Assembly (NCBI RefSeq): GCF_011044175.1
Contig: NZ_CP049057.1
Location: forward strand, 2,495,501 to 2,559,500
DNA length: 64,000 nucleotides
From: Rasiella rasia
GTDB lineage: Bacteria; Bacteroidota; Bacteroidia; Flavobacteriales; Flavobacteriaceae
Reading direction: 5' to 3'
Shown: positions 1 through 8,383 of the stretch, piece by piece
Layout of the letters: each line of letters opens with the position of its first letter
Numbering within the stretch: the first letter of the stretch is position 1
Made by a program: the position numbers and the translations under genes
The notes under the pieces: generated by a model
Seen by the model: the letters and a program-made list of their open reading frames with translations, nothing else
Told to the model about the DNA's origin: nothing
The model's database searches: none

Positions 1-717
1 AGAAAAAGACTAGGGTATTCATGGCTTAAAAGCAGCTTAAGCATATACAAAACATACTATCGGTTTGGACAAACATTGGTAGATAAGATTGCAATTCCAA
101 TAGGCAAAAAAGACCACTACTCTTATGAGTTTGATGGCGAAGAGCATATTTCTGAAATGTTAGCGTTGGGTAAAGGAGGCATCTTGATAAGCGCCCACGT
201 AGGGAATTTTGAAATGGCGCAGTATTTTTTTAAAAAACGAAACTTCGATACCGCAATTAGCATAGTGATTACAGATCAGGATCACGAAGATATTAAGGCG
301 TATTTAGAACAATTCACCAAGCGCGATCACGTAAACTTTATTGTAGTGAAAGAAGATCTTTCTCATATTTTTGAAATCAACGCTGCCCTTGCAAAAAACA
401 GAGTGGTTTGTATTTCTGGAGACCGCTTTTTAAATAAGACAAAGACACTTAAAGCCGAATTACTTGGTAAGGAGGCGTTGTTTCCTATTGGGCCGTTTCA
501 AATAGCAACCAGATTACAAGTGCCTGTCTTGTTTGTGTACGTAATGCGCGAACCAAAGCAGCATTACCACTTATACGCTAGGAAAGTAAAAATAGAAAGA
601 AGAGATGCGCAAGACCTTTTAAATAAGTTTGCCAAGCATCTAGAATTAGTAGTTAAGAAATACCCACTTCAATGGTTTAATTTTTACGATTTTTGGGATG
701 TGCAAAATGACAACTAA
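1..717 (+). CDS. Lysophospholipid acyltransferase family protein (LpxL/HtrB-like, ApeD-like), 5' end missing
   Basis: The reading frame is open from base 1, so the gene starts left of the window; 238 residues are visible. The motif HVGNFE near residue 55 matches the H-x4-D/E catalytic motif of lipid A and lysophospholipid acyltransferases, and a GDRF segment follows about 85 residues later as in LpxL. The family transfers acyl groups from ACP to a lipid or sugar at the cytoplasmic membrane. In aryl-polyene and flexirubin clusters such an enzyme is thought to help anchor the polyene to an outer-membrane lipid; that role is inferred from its position as the first of a tightly packed pigment operon. 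Its stop overlaps the start of the next gene. Confidence 0.8.
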   Translation, partial: RKRLGYSWLKSSLSIYKTYYRFGQTLVDKIAIPIGKKDHYSYEFDGEEHISEMLALGKGGILISAHVGNFEMAQYFFKKRNFDTAISIVITDQDHEDIKAYLEQFTKRDHVNFIVVKEDLSHIFEINAALAKNRVVCISGDRFLNKTKTLKAELLGKEALFPIGPFQIATRLQVPVLFVYVMREPKQHYHLYARKVKIERRDAQDLLNKFAKHLELVVKKYPLQWFNFYDFWDVQNDN

Positions 718-1168
718 ATATCCCAATATACCAGCCCTTCCCATTTCAGATATGGTATTTCTGAAAAAATTGATTCCGCATCGAGAGCCGATTATTTTAA
801 TAGATACATTGCAATATCACGATGAAAATACGTTAATAGCCAGTTTCACTATTCCTAAAGAGCACCTTTTTGTGTCAGACAAGACGTTTTCCGAAGCAGG
901 TTTACTAGAACACATGGCACAATGTGTGGCATTGCATACTGGCTTTACAGGGTTTGCTAAAAACGAACCGCCACGAATAGGTTATATAGGAGCCATTAAA
1001 AGCGCTCAACTATCTGAGTTACCAAGAATAGGAGATACTGTTACCACCGAGGTAGTTATTACGTATAGCGCCATGGATATGTCCTTGGTAAAAATAAAAT
1101 CTTTAATAGCCAGCAAACATATTGCCACTGCAGAAATGAGTACCATCCTAGCACCAGATACGCAATGA
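707..1168 (+). CDS. ApeP-like hotdog-fold 3-hydroxyacyl-ACP dehydratase
   Basis: This 153-residue protein has a FabZ/ApeP-like layout: IPHREP near residue 23, then LLEHMAQ with Glu68 at the position of the FabZ catalytic glutamate. The GHFPG motif that carries the FabZ catalytic histidine is absent; only a His53 lies nearby. It probably dehydrates 3-hydroxyacyl-ACP during polyene assembly together with the second hotdog protein at 7985, as ApeP and ApeI do as a heterodimer. I chose ATG 707 (MTTKY) over the in-frame ATG 698; it overlaps the end of the acyltransferase by 11 bases. The stop overlaps the next ATG as ATGA, indicating translational coupling. Confidence 0.8.
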   Translation: MTTKYPNIPALPISDMVFLKKLIPHREPIILIDTLQYHDENTLIASFTIPKEHLFVSDKTFSEAGLLEHMAQCVALHTGFTGFAKNEPPRIGYIGAIKSAQLSELPRIGDTVTTEVVITYSAMDMSLVKIKSLIASKHIATAEMSTILAPDTQ

Positions 1169-2307
1169 AGCAGAAGGTATACATATCGGCACCTGGCTTG
1201 TTCACACCTCTTGGTATTGGAGCGTTGCATAATTTTTCGGAAATAAAATCTGGAAAAAGTGGAATTCGTTACCACAAGAATGCATCTATTTCTAGTGAAC
1301 CATTTTATGCCGCTATGATACCAAACAGTGTGGTTGATGCTACTTTTAACAAATTAGGAAATCCAAATGTGTTTACAAAGCTAGAGAAGATGATGCTTGT
1401 AGCCGCAACCGAAACGATTAAGAAGAGTCTTGCTAATATTTCCGAGCGCACATTGCTGCTTGTAGCAACTACAAAGGGCAATGTAGATACGTTATCTAAC
1501 AAAAGCAACTTTGGGAATAGCAGAGCTTACTTACCTGAATTGGCGCAGACTGTTGCAGATTTTCTCGAGATTAAAACAACTCCTGTGGTTGTTTCAAACG
1601 CTTGCGTATCGGGAATTCTAGCCGTAGCAGTCGCTAAAAAATTAGTCGCATACGGTGTGTATGACAATGTGCTAATTGTGTCTGGAGATTTAATATCTCA
1701 ATTTACATTTTCTGGTTTTAATTCGTTTCAGGCACTAAGTGATATGCCTTGTAAGCCATATTCAAAAAATAGAAACGGAATTACCATTGGAGAAGCTGCG
1801 GCATCTGTTTATATTTCAAAAGTAAAACCCAATAAAAACGCTATTGAAATTGTTGGAGACGGCTCTTGTAATGACGCTAATCATATTTCAGGACCTTCTA
1901 GAACAGGTGATGGTCTTTTAAAAAGTGTAGAGGCTGCTCTAGAAGAGGCAGCGCTAACCCCCGAACAAATCGATTTTATCTCGGCCCATGGTACCGCTAC
2001 CATGTACAATGACGAAATGGAAGCAATGGCATTTAATAGAGCTCACTTACAGCACACTCCTTTACATAGTTTAAAAGGGGTATTTGGCCATACGTTGGGG
2101 GCTTCGGGATTATTAGAGGCCATAATCGCTATGGAAATGATGAACCAAGAAACCTTGTTGCCCTCAGTAGGTTTTGACGCACTTGGTGTCTCCCAGCCCT
2201 TACAAATTATTGAAAAATTAAAGAAACAAACTATAAAGACATGCCTAAAAACAGCCTCTGGATTTGGGGGTTGTAATACCGCAGTTCTTTTTAAAAAAGT
2301 ATCTTAG
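1165..2307 (+). CDS. Beta-ketoacyl-ACP synthase (KAS II-like, ApeR/ApeO-type)
   Basis: A 380-residue condensing enzyme that extends the ACP-bound polyketide chain with malonyl-ACP. The full catalytic set is visible: Cys147 in NACVSG, His275 in SAHGTAT, Lys304 and His309 in LKGVFGHTLG. The NRNGITIGEAAA segment near residue 202 is also typical. The length is slightly short for KAS II (about 410). It starts with an ATGA overlap with the dehydratase gene, so both are probably made together. It is one of two intact ketosynthases in the cluster; which matches ApeO and which ApeR cannot be settled here. Confidence 0.88.
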   Translation: MKQKVYISAPGLFTPLGIGALHNFSEIKSGKSGIRYHKNASISSEPFYAAMIPNSVVDATFNKLGNPNVFTKLEKMMLVAATETIKKSLANISERTLLLVATTKGNVDTLSNKSNFGNSRAYLPELAQTVADFLEIKTTPVVVSNACVSGILAVAVAKKLVAYGVYDNVLIVSGDLISQFTFSGFNSFQALSDMPCKPYSKNRNGITIGEAAASVYISKVKPNKNAIEIVGDGSCNDANHISGPSRTGDGLLKSVEAALEEAALTPEQIDFISAHGTATMYNDEMEAMAFNRAHLQHTPLHSLKGVFGHTLGASGLLEAIIAMEMMNQETLLPSVGFDALGVSQPLQIIEKLKKQTIKTCLKTASGFGGCNTAVLFKKVS

Positions 2308-2333
2308 CAAAAACAACTAGCACAAGCGAATTA

Positions 2334-3395
2334 ATGAAGCAAAAATCTATTAAAGCCATAGACGCACTTGAAGAAGCTCAGCGTATTGCATTAGCACCAT
2401 TTGTCTTTCAGACTGCAGTTTCTCTTCGGAAATTGGGCGTGTTCAATTATATTTTTGACAACCGCGACAGTAATGGAGTCTCTTTTAATGAGATATCAGA
2501 ATCCCTTTCTATACCTCCCTATGGGTTAGGGGTATTGCTAGAAATGGCAGAAAGCGCTGCTTTGGTGAAAAAAAATGAAGACGAACGATATGAACTAACC
2601 AAAACAGGTTACTTTTTAAATTACGACAAGACCGTGAATGTAAATCTAAACTTCACACATGACGTTTGCTACAAAGGCTTGTTTCACCTACAAGATGCTA
2701 TTACCAACGGAAAGCCAGAAGGGTTACAAGAATTAGGTGCATGGAGTACAATTTATGAAGGGCTTTCTCAACTTTCACCGCAAGTGCAACAGTCTTGGTT
2801 TGAATTTGACCATCATTATTCAGATACTATTTTTGCCGAAGCACTTCAACAAGTATATGCCAGAAAGCCAAAGCATATTTTTGATATAGGTGGCAATACA
2901 GGGAAGTTTGCGCTGCAATGTCTAAGCAATTCTGAAGATATTCATATTACCATATACGATTTACCTGGGCAGTTAAAAAAGGCATTGGCAAATGTGCAGA
3001 AGGCGGGATTTGGTGCTCGTGTTTCAGGTACAGAAATAGATTGGTTAGCTCCCAACCCAAAAATTGCAGAAGGTGCAGATCTCATTTGGATGAGTCAGTT
3101 CTTAGATTGTTTTTCAGAAGCAGAAATTGTAACCATCCTTAAAACTTGTGTGGCTTCCATGACGCAAGATACCCATCTGTTAATTACTGAAACATTTACC
3201 GATAGACAGCATTTCGATAAAGCAAAGTACGTATTAGAAGCCACTTCTATTTATTTCACAGTCATGGCAAATGGAAATAGCAAAATGTATCCTGCAACCG
3301 TTTTTGAACGATTAATCGATGAGGCTGGGCTAAAAATTGAAGAAGATTTAAAATTAGGGGCTTACCATACCATGTTAGTCTGTAAAAAGAAATAG
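2334..3395 (+). CDS. Class I SAM-dependent methyltransferase with N-terminal winged-helix dimerisation domain
   Basis: This 353-residue protein has the architecture of plant- and polyketide-type O-methyltransferases. A helical winged-helix-like N terminus (about residues 15-100) is followed by a Rossmann domain whose motif I reads FDIGGNTGKF near residue 181, with an acidic residue about 20 further on. Flexirubins carry a methylated aryl head group, so methylation of the aryl starter or polyene is plausible, but the acceptor atom (O or C) cannot be read from the sequence. It lies 26 bases after the ketosynthase and directly before the next gene, inside the pigment operon. Confidence 0.75.
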   Translation: MKQKSIKAIDALEEAQRIALAPFVFQTAVSLRKLGVFNYIFDNRDSNGVSFNEISESLSIPPYGLGVLLEMAESAALVKKNEDERYELTKTGYFLNYDKTVNVNLNFTHDVCYKGLFHLQDAITNGKPEGLQELGAWSTIYEGLSQLSPQVQQSWFEFDHHYSDTIFAEALQQVYARKPKHIFDIGGNTGKFALQCLSNSEDIHITIYDLPGQLKKALANVQKAGFGARVSGTEIDWLAPNPKIAEGADLIWMSQFLDCFSEAEIVTILKTCVASMTQDTHLLITETFTDRQHFDKAKYVLEATSIYFTVMANGNSKMYPATVFERLIDEAGLKIEEDLKLGAYHTMLVCKKK

Positions 3396-4019
3396 TTGAC
3401 CACCAGCACACATTACATATCAACATATTGCCATATTACCCCGCAACAAGTAAGTGTAGATGGTGTAGTGTTACATAGTAATACTTCTGAAACTTTCGAA
3501 AACTTCCTAAAGCAGTTATATAAAGAGCACAATTGTAGGTATCCCAAATTTTTTAAAATGGATACTATGAGTAAACTTGCTTTTATGGGAGCAGAATTTT
3601 TACTGAAATCGGCTAAAGAGGCTACCACAGAAGTACAGAATACGGCGTTGGTTTTTTCTAATAAAAGCAGCAGCTTAGAAACGGATAGGAAACATCAAGA
3701 ATCGATTGCTTCCGAAACTGAATTTTACCCAAGCCCAGCAGTTTTTGTATATACTTTGCCTAACATCGGAATTGGAGAGGTTGCAATTAGACATCAATTA
3801 CAAACCGAGAATGCTTTCTTTGTTTTTGAGAGCTTTGAAGCTAATTTTCTTCAAAAATATACTGTAAGTTTGTTGCGCGAAGGTAAGTGCAACAGTGCGC
3901 TGTGTGGCTGGGTAGAAGTTGATAAAACAGAAAACCATGGTTTCTTCTATTTGGTGGAAGCGACTGGAAAATGGCAACATACCGAGAAAAATATAACAAC
4001 TTTTTATAACAAGATATAG
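3396..4019 (+). CDS. Half-length, non-catalytic ketosynthase homologue (chain-length-factor-like)
   Basis: The 207 residues resemble only the N-terminal half of a beta-ketoacyl synthase. Visible are RYPKFFKMDTMSK near 48-60, where condensing enzymes have their first helices, an ALVFSN strand, and SPAVFVYTLPN near 113-123. The place where the nucleophilic cysteine should sit reads VFESFEAN (about 143-150), and the C-terminal half with the two histidines is missing. This fits the small chain-length-factor-like ketosynthase family of APE clusters (ApeC-type). The start is a TTG directly behind the upstream stop; the next in-frame ATG (3558) would remove conserved sequence, so I prefer TTG. Confidence 0.65.
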   Translation: MTTSTHYISTYCHITPQQVSVDGVVLHSNTSETFENFLKQLYKEHNCRYPKFFKMDTMSKLAFMGAEFLLKSAKEATTEVQNTALVFSNKSSSLETDRKHQESIASETEFYPSPAVFVYTLPNIGIGEVAIRHQLQTENAFFVFESFEANFLQKYTVSLLREGKCNSALCGWVEVDKTENHGFFYLVEATGKWQHTEKNITTFYNKI

Positions 4020-4067
4020 ACGACAGGCGCTGAACACACGAGTGCCAACGTTGAAATAGTATACTTT

Positions 4068-4325
4068 ATGAGTAATTTACAACAAGAATTAAAGGAAAGC
4101 ATCATAGAAGCGTTAAACCTTGAAGAATTTAGCCCAGCAGATATTGACAACGACGATGCACTATTTGGTGATGGTCTTGGACTAGATTCAATCGATGCGC
4201 TAGAATTAATTGTTTTATTAGATAAAGATTACGGGATTAAATTAGTAGATCCTGAAGAGAGTAAAGCCATATTCCAATCGGTTAACGTTCTTGCAGCCTA
4301 TATCGAAGCCAACAGAACAAAATAA
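4068..4325 (+). CDS. Acyl carrier protein
   Basis: An 85-residue acidic helical protein with the phosphopantetheine attachment motif LGLDSIDALEL; Ser41 is the expected modification site. It carries the growing polyketide chain for the neighbouring ketosynthases and dehydratases. It lies between the half-length ketosynthase homologue and the second intact ketosynthase. It is separate from the housekeeping AcpP, which is normally beside fabF. APE clusters often hold two carrier proteins; only one is visible here. Confidence 0.92.
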   Translation: MSNLQQELKESIIEALNLEEFSPADIDNDDALFGDGLGLDSIDALELIVLLDKDYGIKLVDPEESKAIFQSVNVLAAYIEANRTK

Positions 4326-4368
4326 ACTGGTTGTTACGGCCTTTGCTGTTTTCTTATAAAAAAATGTA

Positions 4369-5559
4369 ATGTCCAATAAAATTGCCATCACCGGAATAGG
4401 AATTATCTCTGCCCTTGGTACTACGGTTGTGGCAAATAAAGCAGCACTACTCAAAGGCGAAACAGGCATCGGAAAACTTCAGAAATTAGACAGTATTCAT
4501 GCTCCTTCCGTAAAAGTAGGAGAAGTAGCCCAAACCAACGAGCAGCTTGCTCAACGACTTAATCTTTCCGAAGGGCATAATTATACCAGAACCGCGTTAC
4601 TTGGCAGTGTAGCGGCTCTAGATGCCCTTAAACATGCAAGTATCGATAAAATTTCATCTGCTAGAACAGGGTTGATATCTGCTACGACCGTTGGTGGAAT
4701 GGACAAAACTGAGCAGTACTTTAAGCATTTTATTAATACCCCCGAAAGTAGAAAATACATTGCGAGCCATCATGCCGGAGATAGCACTCAAAAAATCGCA
4801 GATGAACTCGGCATCAATGATTTTACAACAACCATTAGCACGGCTTGCTCTTCTGCAGCCAACGCCATTATGTTGGGCGCTCGAATGATAAATACAGGCC
4901 AGTTAGACCGTGTTGTGGTGGGTGGGACAGATGCGTTGTCTAAATTTACCATCAACGGATTTAAATCGCTAATGCTACTAAGTGACACGTATTGCAAACC
5001 TTTTGATGCCAATCGTAACGGACTCAATCTAGGTGAGGCTGCAGCCTACTTGGTGCTAGAATCTGAAACAGTAGCAACTGGAAAATCTATTTTGGGCTAT
5101 GTGTCTGGCTACGGAAATGCAAATGATGCACACCACCAAACGGCTTCCTCTGAAACCGGAGAAGGAGCTTTCTTAGCAATGCGAAAAGCATTAAAGGTGG
5201 CTAATTTAAATCCAGAAGATATTAGCTACATTAATGCTCATGGTACCGCTACACCTAACAACGATTTATCTGAAAGCGTCGCATTACAGCGTATTTTTGG
5301 AGCTAATTTACCTAGTTTTAGTTCTACAAAAGGGTTTACAGGACACACCTTAGCCGCTGCTGGAGCTGTAGAAGCTGTTTTTTCGGTGTTGGCGTTGCAA
5401 GAACAATGCGTTTTTCCGAATATCAATTTTGAAACTGAAATGCCAGAAACCTTACTGAGCCCAATCACTAAATTTCAAAAGAAAACTGTAACCCATGTGC
5501 TGTCAAATTCATTCGGATTTGGAGGAAATTGCACTGCCTTAGTCTTTAGTAAATCGTGA
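4369..5559 (+). CDS. Beta-ketoacyl-ACP synthase (KAS II-like, ApeO-type)
   Basis: A 396-residue condensing enzyme with complete active site: Cys160 in STACSSAA, His291 in NAHGTAT, Lys321 and His326 in KGFTGHTLAAAG. It should catalyse decarboxylative condensation of malonyl-ACP onto the growing polyene chain. Its stop overlaps the GTG start of a catalytically dead ketosynthase homologue (GTGA). This tight coupling suggests that the two proteins form a KS:CLF heterodimer comparable to ApeO:ApeC. That pairing is inference from gene order and motif loss. Confidence 0.88.
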   Translation: MSNKIAITGIGIISALGTTVVANKAALLKGETGIGKLQKLDSIHAPSVKVGEVAQTNEQLAQRLNLSEGHNYTRTALLGSVAALDALKHASIDKISSARTGLISATTVGGMDKTEQYFKHFINTPESRKYIASHHAGDSTQKIADELGINDFTTTISTACSSAANAIMLGARMINTGQLDRVVVGGTDALSKFTINGFKSLMLLSDTYCKPFDANRNGLNLGEAAAYLVLESETVATGKSILGYVSGYGNANDAHHQTASSETGEGAFLAMRKALKVANLNPEDISYINAHGTATPNNDLSESVALQRIFGANLPSFSSTKGFTGHTLAAAGAVEAVFSVLALQEQCVFPNINFETEMPETLLSPITKFQKKTVTHVLSNSFGFGGNCTALVFSKS

Positions 5560-6569
5560 AACCTGTCTATATACATAGCGCTGTTTGTATTTCTGCTCAA
5601 CCTTCTTTTGAAGAACAAGTAATGCATAAATTGCCCTTTTCCGAAGAGAAAATAAAGGCAGTTCATCCTCAGTATCGTGATTTTATTTCGCCTGCTGCAG
5701 CAAGACGTATGGCACCAGTGGTAAAGATGGGAGTGACTTCTGCCTCCAAGGCATTATTGGAAGCCAATCTGGTTACACCAGATGCAATTATCACGGGAAG
5801 TGGTATGGGTTGTATGCAGGACACTGAAAAATTTTTAAATGCACTATTAAAAAATAACGAACAATTTTTAACGCCTACGGCTTTTATACAATCTACCCAC
5901 AATACCGTGGGCGGACAAATTGCACTGGGGTTAAAATGTCAGGTTTATAACACTACGTATGTGCATGGATCTCTTTCTTTTGAAAGTGCCTTGCAAGACG
6001 CATATATAGCTATCAATGAAAAGGCTTCACAGAAGATTTTAGTGGGAGCTTTTGACGAATTGGGGACAGAATTTGTAGATTACGTCGCTCTGCAAGACAA
6101 GCGTACTTCTTCCGCTAAGAATGTACCTTACAGTGAAGGGGCAGGGTTTTTTGTCCTATCTGGAGAAACAACTAAACATAGTGTGCAACTGAAGGGAATG
6201 ACAACCATTAGCAGTGCTTCGGAAAGTGATATAGTTTCAAAACTGGAACGGTTTTTAGCCTTACACAACTGTTCTTTCGATGCTATTGATATGTTATTTT
6301 TAGGTAACACAGGAGATTGTTATGATGGGTTTTACGATGTAGTGCACCGACACTTTCCCGAAGAACTAGAGAAAATTTCTTTTAAAGAATTTTCGGGAGA
6401 GTTTTATACTGCCATTACTTTTGCCATGTGGTGGGCGTATTATGTGGTAAGTAATCAGTGTCATCCAGGTGCTCAGGTTGCTTCTAAGGCTGCCCAGCGT
6501 TATTCAAATGTGCTTATTTATAATCAAGATAAAGGAAGAAATCATAGTTTTTTATTGCTAGGTAAATGA
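5556..6569 (+). CDS. Degenerate full-length ketosynthase homologue (probable chain-length factor)
   Basis: This 337-residue protein follows the KAS fold through its length: SPAAARRMAP near 45, AIITGSGMGCMQDTE near 78, TPTAFIQSTHNTVGGQIAL near 106, and YSEGAGFFVL near 192. All three catalytic positions are changed: the cysteine position is His137 (TYVHGSL), the first histidine is Asn251 (LGNTGD), and the second is Glu282 (FSGEFYT), though Lys277 is kept. It therefore cannot be a normal condensing enzyme and probably pairs with the intact ketosynthase encoded just upstream. It starts at a GTG overlapping the upstream stop and ends with an ATGA overlap into the deacetylase gene. Confidence 0.75.
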   Translation: MKPVYIHSAVCISAQPSFEEQVMHKLPFSEEKIKAVHPQYRDFISPAAARRMAPVVKMGVTSASKALLEANLVTPDAIITGSGMGCMQDTEKFLNALLKNNEQFLTPTAFIQSTHNTVGGQIALGLKCQVYNTTYVHGSLSFESALQDAYIAINEKASQKILVGAFDELGTEFVDYVALQDKRTSSAKNVPYSEGAGFFVLSGETTKHSVQLKGMTTISSASESDIVSKLERFLALHNCSFDAIDMLFLGNTGDCYDGFYDVVHRHFPEELEKISFKEFSGEFYTAITFAMWWAYYVVSNQCHPGAQVASKAAQRYSNVLIYNQDKGRNHSFLLLGK

Positions 6570-7339
6570 GCAACTATCTGAAATACATATTGGCATGTAT
6601 ACTCTTTATTTTGGGTGTATATCTTGTTTCTGGAATGCATTTTCAAGACGCATTGTGGGTGTATCTGTTGCTAATCGTGCTTATGATTTTTGTTTCAATA
6701 GTTGGACATTTCTCCATGCGTTGGAATTTTCATCTAAAGGCATTTGTAGGGAATAAAAATGAAACGCAGAAAATAGTTGCAATAACCTTCGATGATGGTC
6801 CTAATGCGGTATTTACCCCAGACGTACTTTCTTTACTAGAAAAATTTGAAGCGACGGCTACTTTTTTCTGTATAGGACAGAACGTAATTAGGCACCCAGA
6901 ATTGATTAAAGAAGCTGCTGAAAAGGGACATACAATTGCAAATCATTCATTTTCTCACAGCAGTACCATAGATTTTAATACTACAAAGGGTTGGCTTCAA
7001 GAAATTGAAAAGACGGACGCCGCAATCGAAAAAGTATTGGGCACAACCCCTATAACTTTTAGACCTCCTTATGGCGTAACGACACCGGCCTTGGCAAGGG
7101 CAATAAAGATTACCAAACACCGTGTTGTTGGATGGAATATACGCCCGTTTGATACGACCCTAAAAAACAAAAAGAAACTAGTTAAACGAATCACAAGGCA
7201 GATAAAGCCAGGTGCTATTATCCTACTTCATGACAGTCATGACCGTATTCCATATATTTTGGAACATTTGTTGCTATTTTTGCGGGAGAACAACTATAAA
7301 ACAGTTTCCATAAACAATATGATGCATGACGCTAGCTAG
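6566..7339 (+). CDS. Membrane-anchored polysaccharide deacetylase (NodB domain)
   Basis: Two N-terminal membrane segments (about residues 6-24 and 30-48) precede a NodB-type carbohydrate esterase 4 domain. Motifs: TFDDGP at 74-79, HSFSH at 127-131 (metal ligands His127 and His131), RPPYG near 166, GWNIRPFDT, and LLHDSHDR near the end. All catalytic motifs look intact, so it should be an active metal-dependent N- or O-deacetylase. In this operon the substrate may be a sugar on the polyene or its lipid anchor, but no substrate is shown by the sequence. It overlaps the genes on both sides. Confidence 0.85.
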   Translation: MSNYLKYILACILFILGVYLVSGMHFQDALWVYLLLIVLMIFVSIVGHFSMRWNFHLKAFVGNKNETQKIVAITFDDGPNAVFTPDVLSLLEKFEATATFFCIGQNVIRHPELIKEAAEKGHTIANHSFSHSSTIDFNTTKGWLQEIEKTDAAIEKVLGTTPITFRPPYGVTTPALARAIKITKHRVVGWNIRPFDTTLKNKKKLVKRITRQIKPGAIILLHDSHDRIPYILEHLLLFLRENNYKTVSINNMMHDAS

Positions 7340-7961
7340 AACTTTATTTTTACTTGTGCTGCCGTTTTTTATGGCAATGTCATTATACGCACAGACTCCT
7401 TTAACAAAACAACAGCAAGATGCTTTCAAACAAGAAGTGTTGTTAAAGGCTAAAAACACCACAACTCTTAGTAGCGACTTTATACAGTCTAAGCATTTAA
7501 GTATGCTAGATAATGCTATTGTTTCTTATGGAAAAATGCTCTTCAAGGCTCCCGAAAATATTAGATGGGAATACACCTCACCAAAGCCTTACGCTGTTAT
7601 TTTTAAAGATGAAATGCTCTATGTAAATAACGACGGTAAAAAAGATGAAATAAAACTAAGTAGTAACAAACTATTTAGAAATTTTAATACGTTAATCGTC
7701 CAGAGTGTAAATGGAACCATGTTTGATGATTCGCAATTTGATATGTCGTATTTTAAATTAGATAGTGGATATCTCGTGCGATTTTTACCAAAGGAAAAGC
7801 GTTTAAAACGTTTTGTTAGTGCCTTCGAGCTAACTTTTACAGAAACTGCTTTCGATGTTGCTGAGGTTAAAATTGTAGAGCCTAATGATGATTACACACT
7901 TGTGGTTTTTAAGAACAGGAGTGCTAATATTTCTATTTCCGAAGAAAAATTTAAACTTTAG
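7326..7961 (+). CDS. LolA-like outer-membrane lipoprotein carrier (ApeL-like)
   Basis: This 211-residue protein has a signal peptide (cleavage near ...SLYAQ) and the LolA-type beta half-barrel pattern, including IRWEYTSPKPY near residue 78 and NDGKKDEIKL. LolA proteins shuttle lipidated molecules across the periplasm. A LolA homologue beside an MMPL exporter is a standing feature of aryl-polyene and flexirubin clusters, where it probably carries the lipid-linked pigment to the outer membrane. It overlaps the deacetylase gene by 14 bases. Confidence 0.8.
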   Translation: MTLARTLFLLVLPFFMAMSLYAQTPLTKQQQDAFKQEVLLKAKNTTTLSSDFIQSKHLSMLDNAIVSYGKMLFKAPENIRWEYTSPKPYAVIFKDEMLYVNNDGKKDEIKLSSNKLFRNFNTLIVQSVNGTMFDDSQFDMSYFKLDSGYLVRFLPKEKRLKRFVSAFELTFTETAFDVAEVKIVEPNDDYTLVVFKNRSANISISEEKFKL

Positions 7962-7984
7962 CTGGGTTCGTTAGCAGTAAAATT

Positions 7985-8356
7985 ATGAATTTAGAGAGTT
8001 TTTACACCATTACTACTCGCACAGAGCCAAACGAAAACACCTTAAATGTAACTATTGAAATTGATAGTTTGCATGAAGTTTTTAAAGGACATTTTCCGGG
8101 TCATCCGGTAGTGCCGGGTGTTGCATTACTGCAAATTAGCAAGGAGCTCTGCGAGACATATACGGAGACCCCATTAGTAATGAAAGAGGCAAGCAGAGTT
8201 AAGTTTGTCAACCTTGTTAATCCGCTGCAAAACAATCAACTCAATTTCACCCTAACATTTGAAGCTAAAGAAGGCCTTTTAAAAGTGAAAAATAGCACTA
8301 CTTTTGTAGACCAAACACCAGTTATGCAGTGCATGCTTATGTTCGAGAAAATTTAG
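7985..8356 (+). CDS. ApeI-like hotdog dehydratase
   Basis: A 123-residue FabZ-like hotdog protein. GHFPGHPVVPG near residue 35 carries the catalytic-type histidine (His36). Fourteen residues further, where FabZ has its glutamate, this protein has Gln50 (ALLQISKE). It thus looks complementary to the dehydratase at 707, which keeps the glutamate but has lost GHFPG. FabA/FabZ active sites form across a dimer interface, so a mixed dimer is the simplest reading and agrees with the known ApeI:ApeP heterodimer. It follows the LolA-like gene by 23 bases. Confidence 0.78.
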   Translation: MNLESFYTITTRTEPNENTLNVTIEIDSLHEVFKGHFPGHPVVPGVALLQISKELCETYTETPLVMKEASRVKFVNLVNPLQNNQLNFTLTFEAKEGLLKVKNSTTFVDQTPVMQCMLMFEKI

Positions 8357-8383
8357 GAAAAAAAGTCTCGTTTAAATGTAAAA

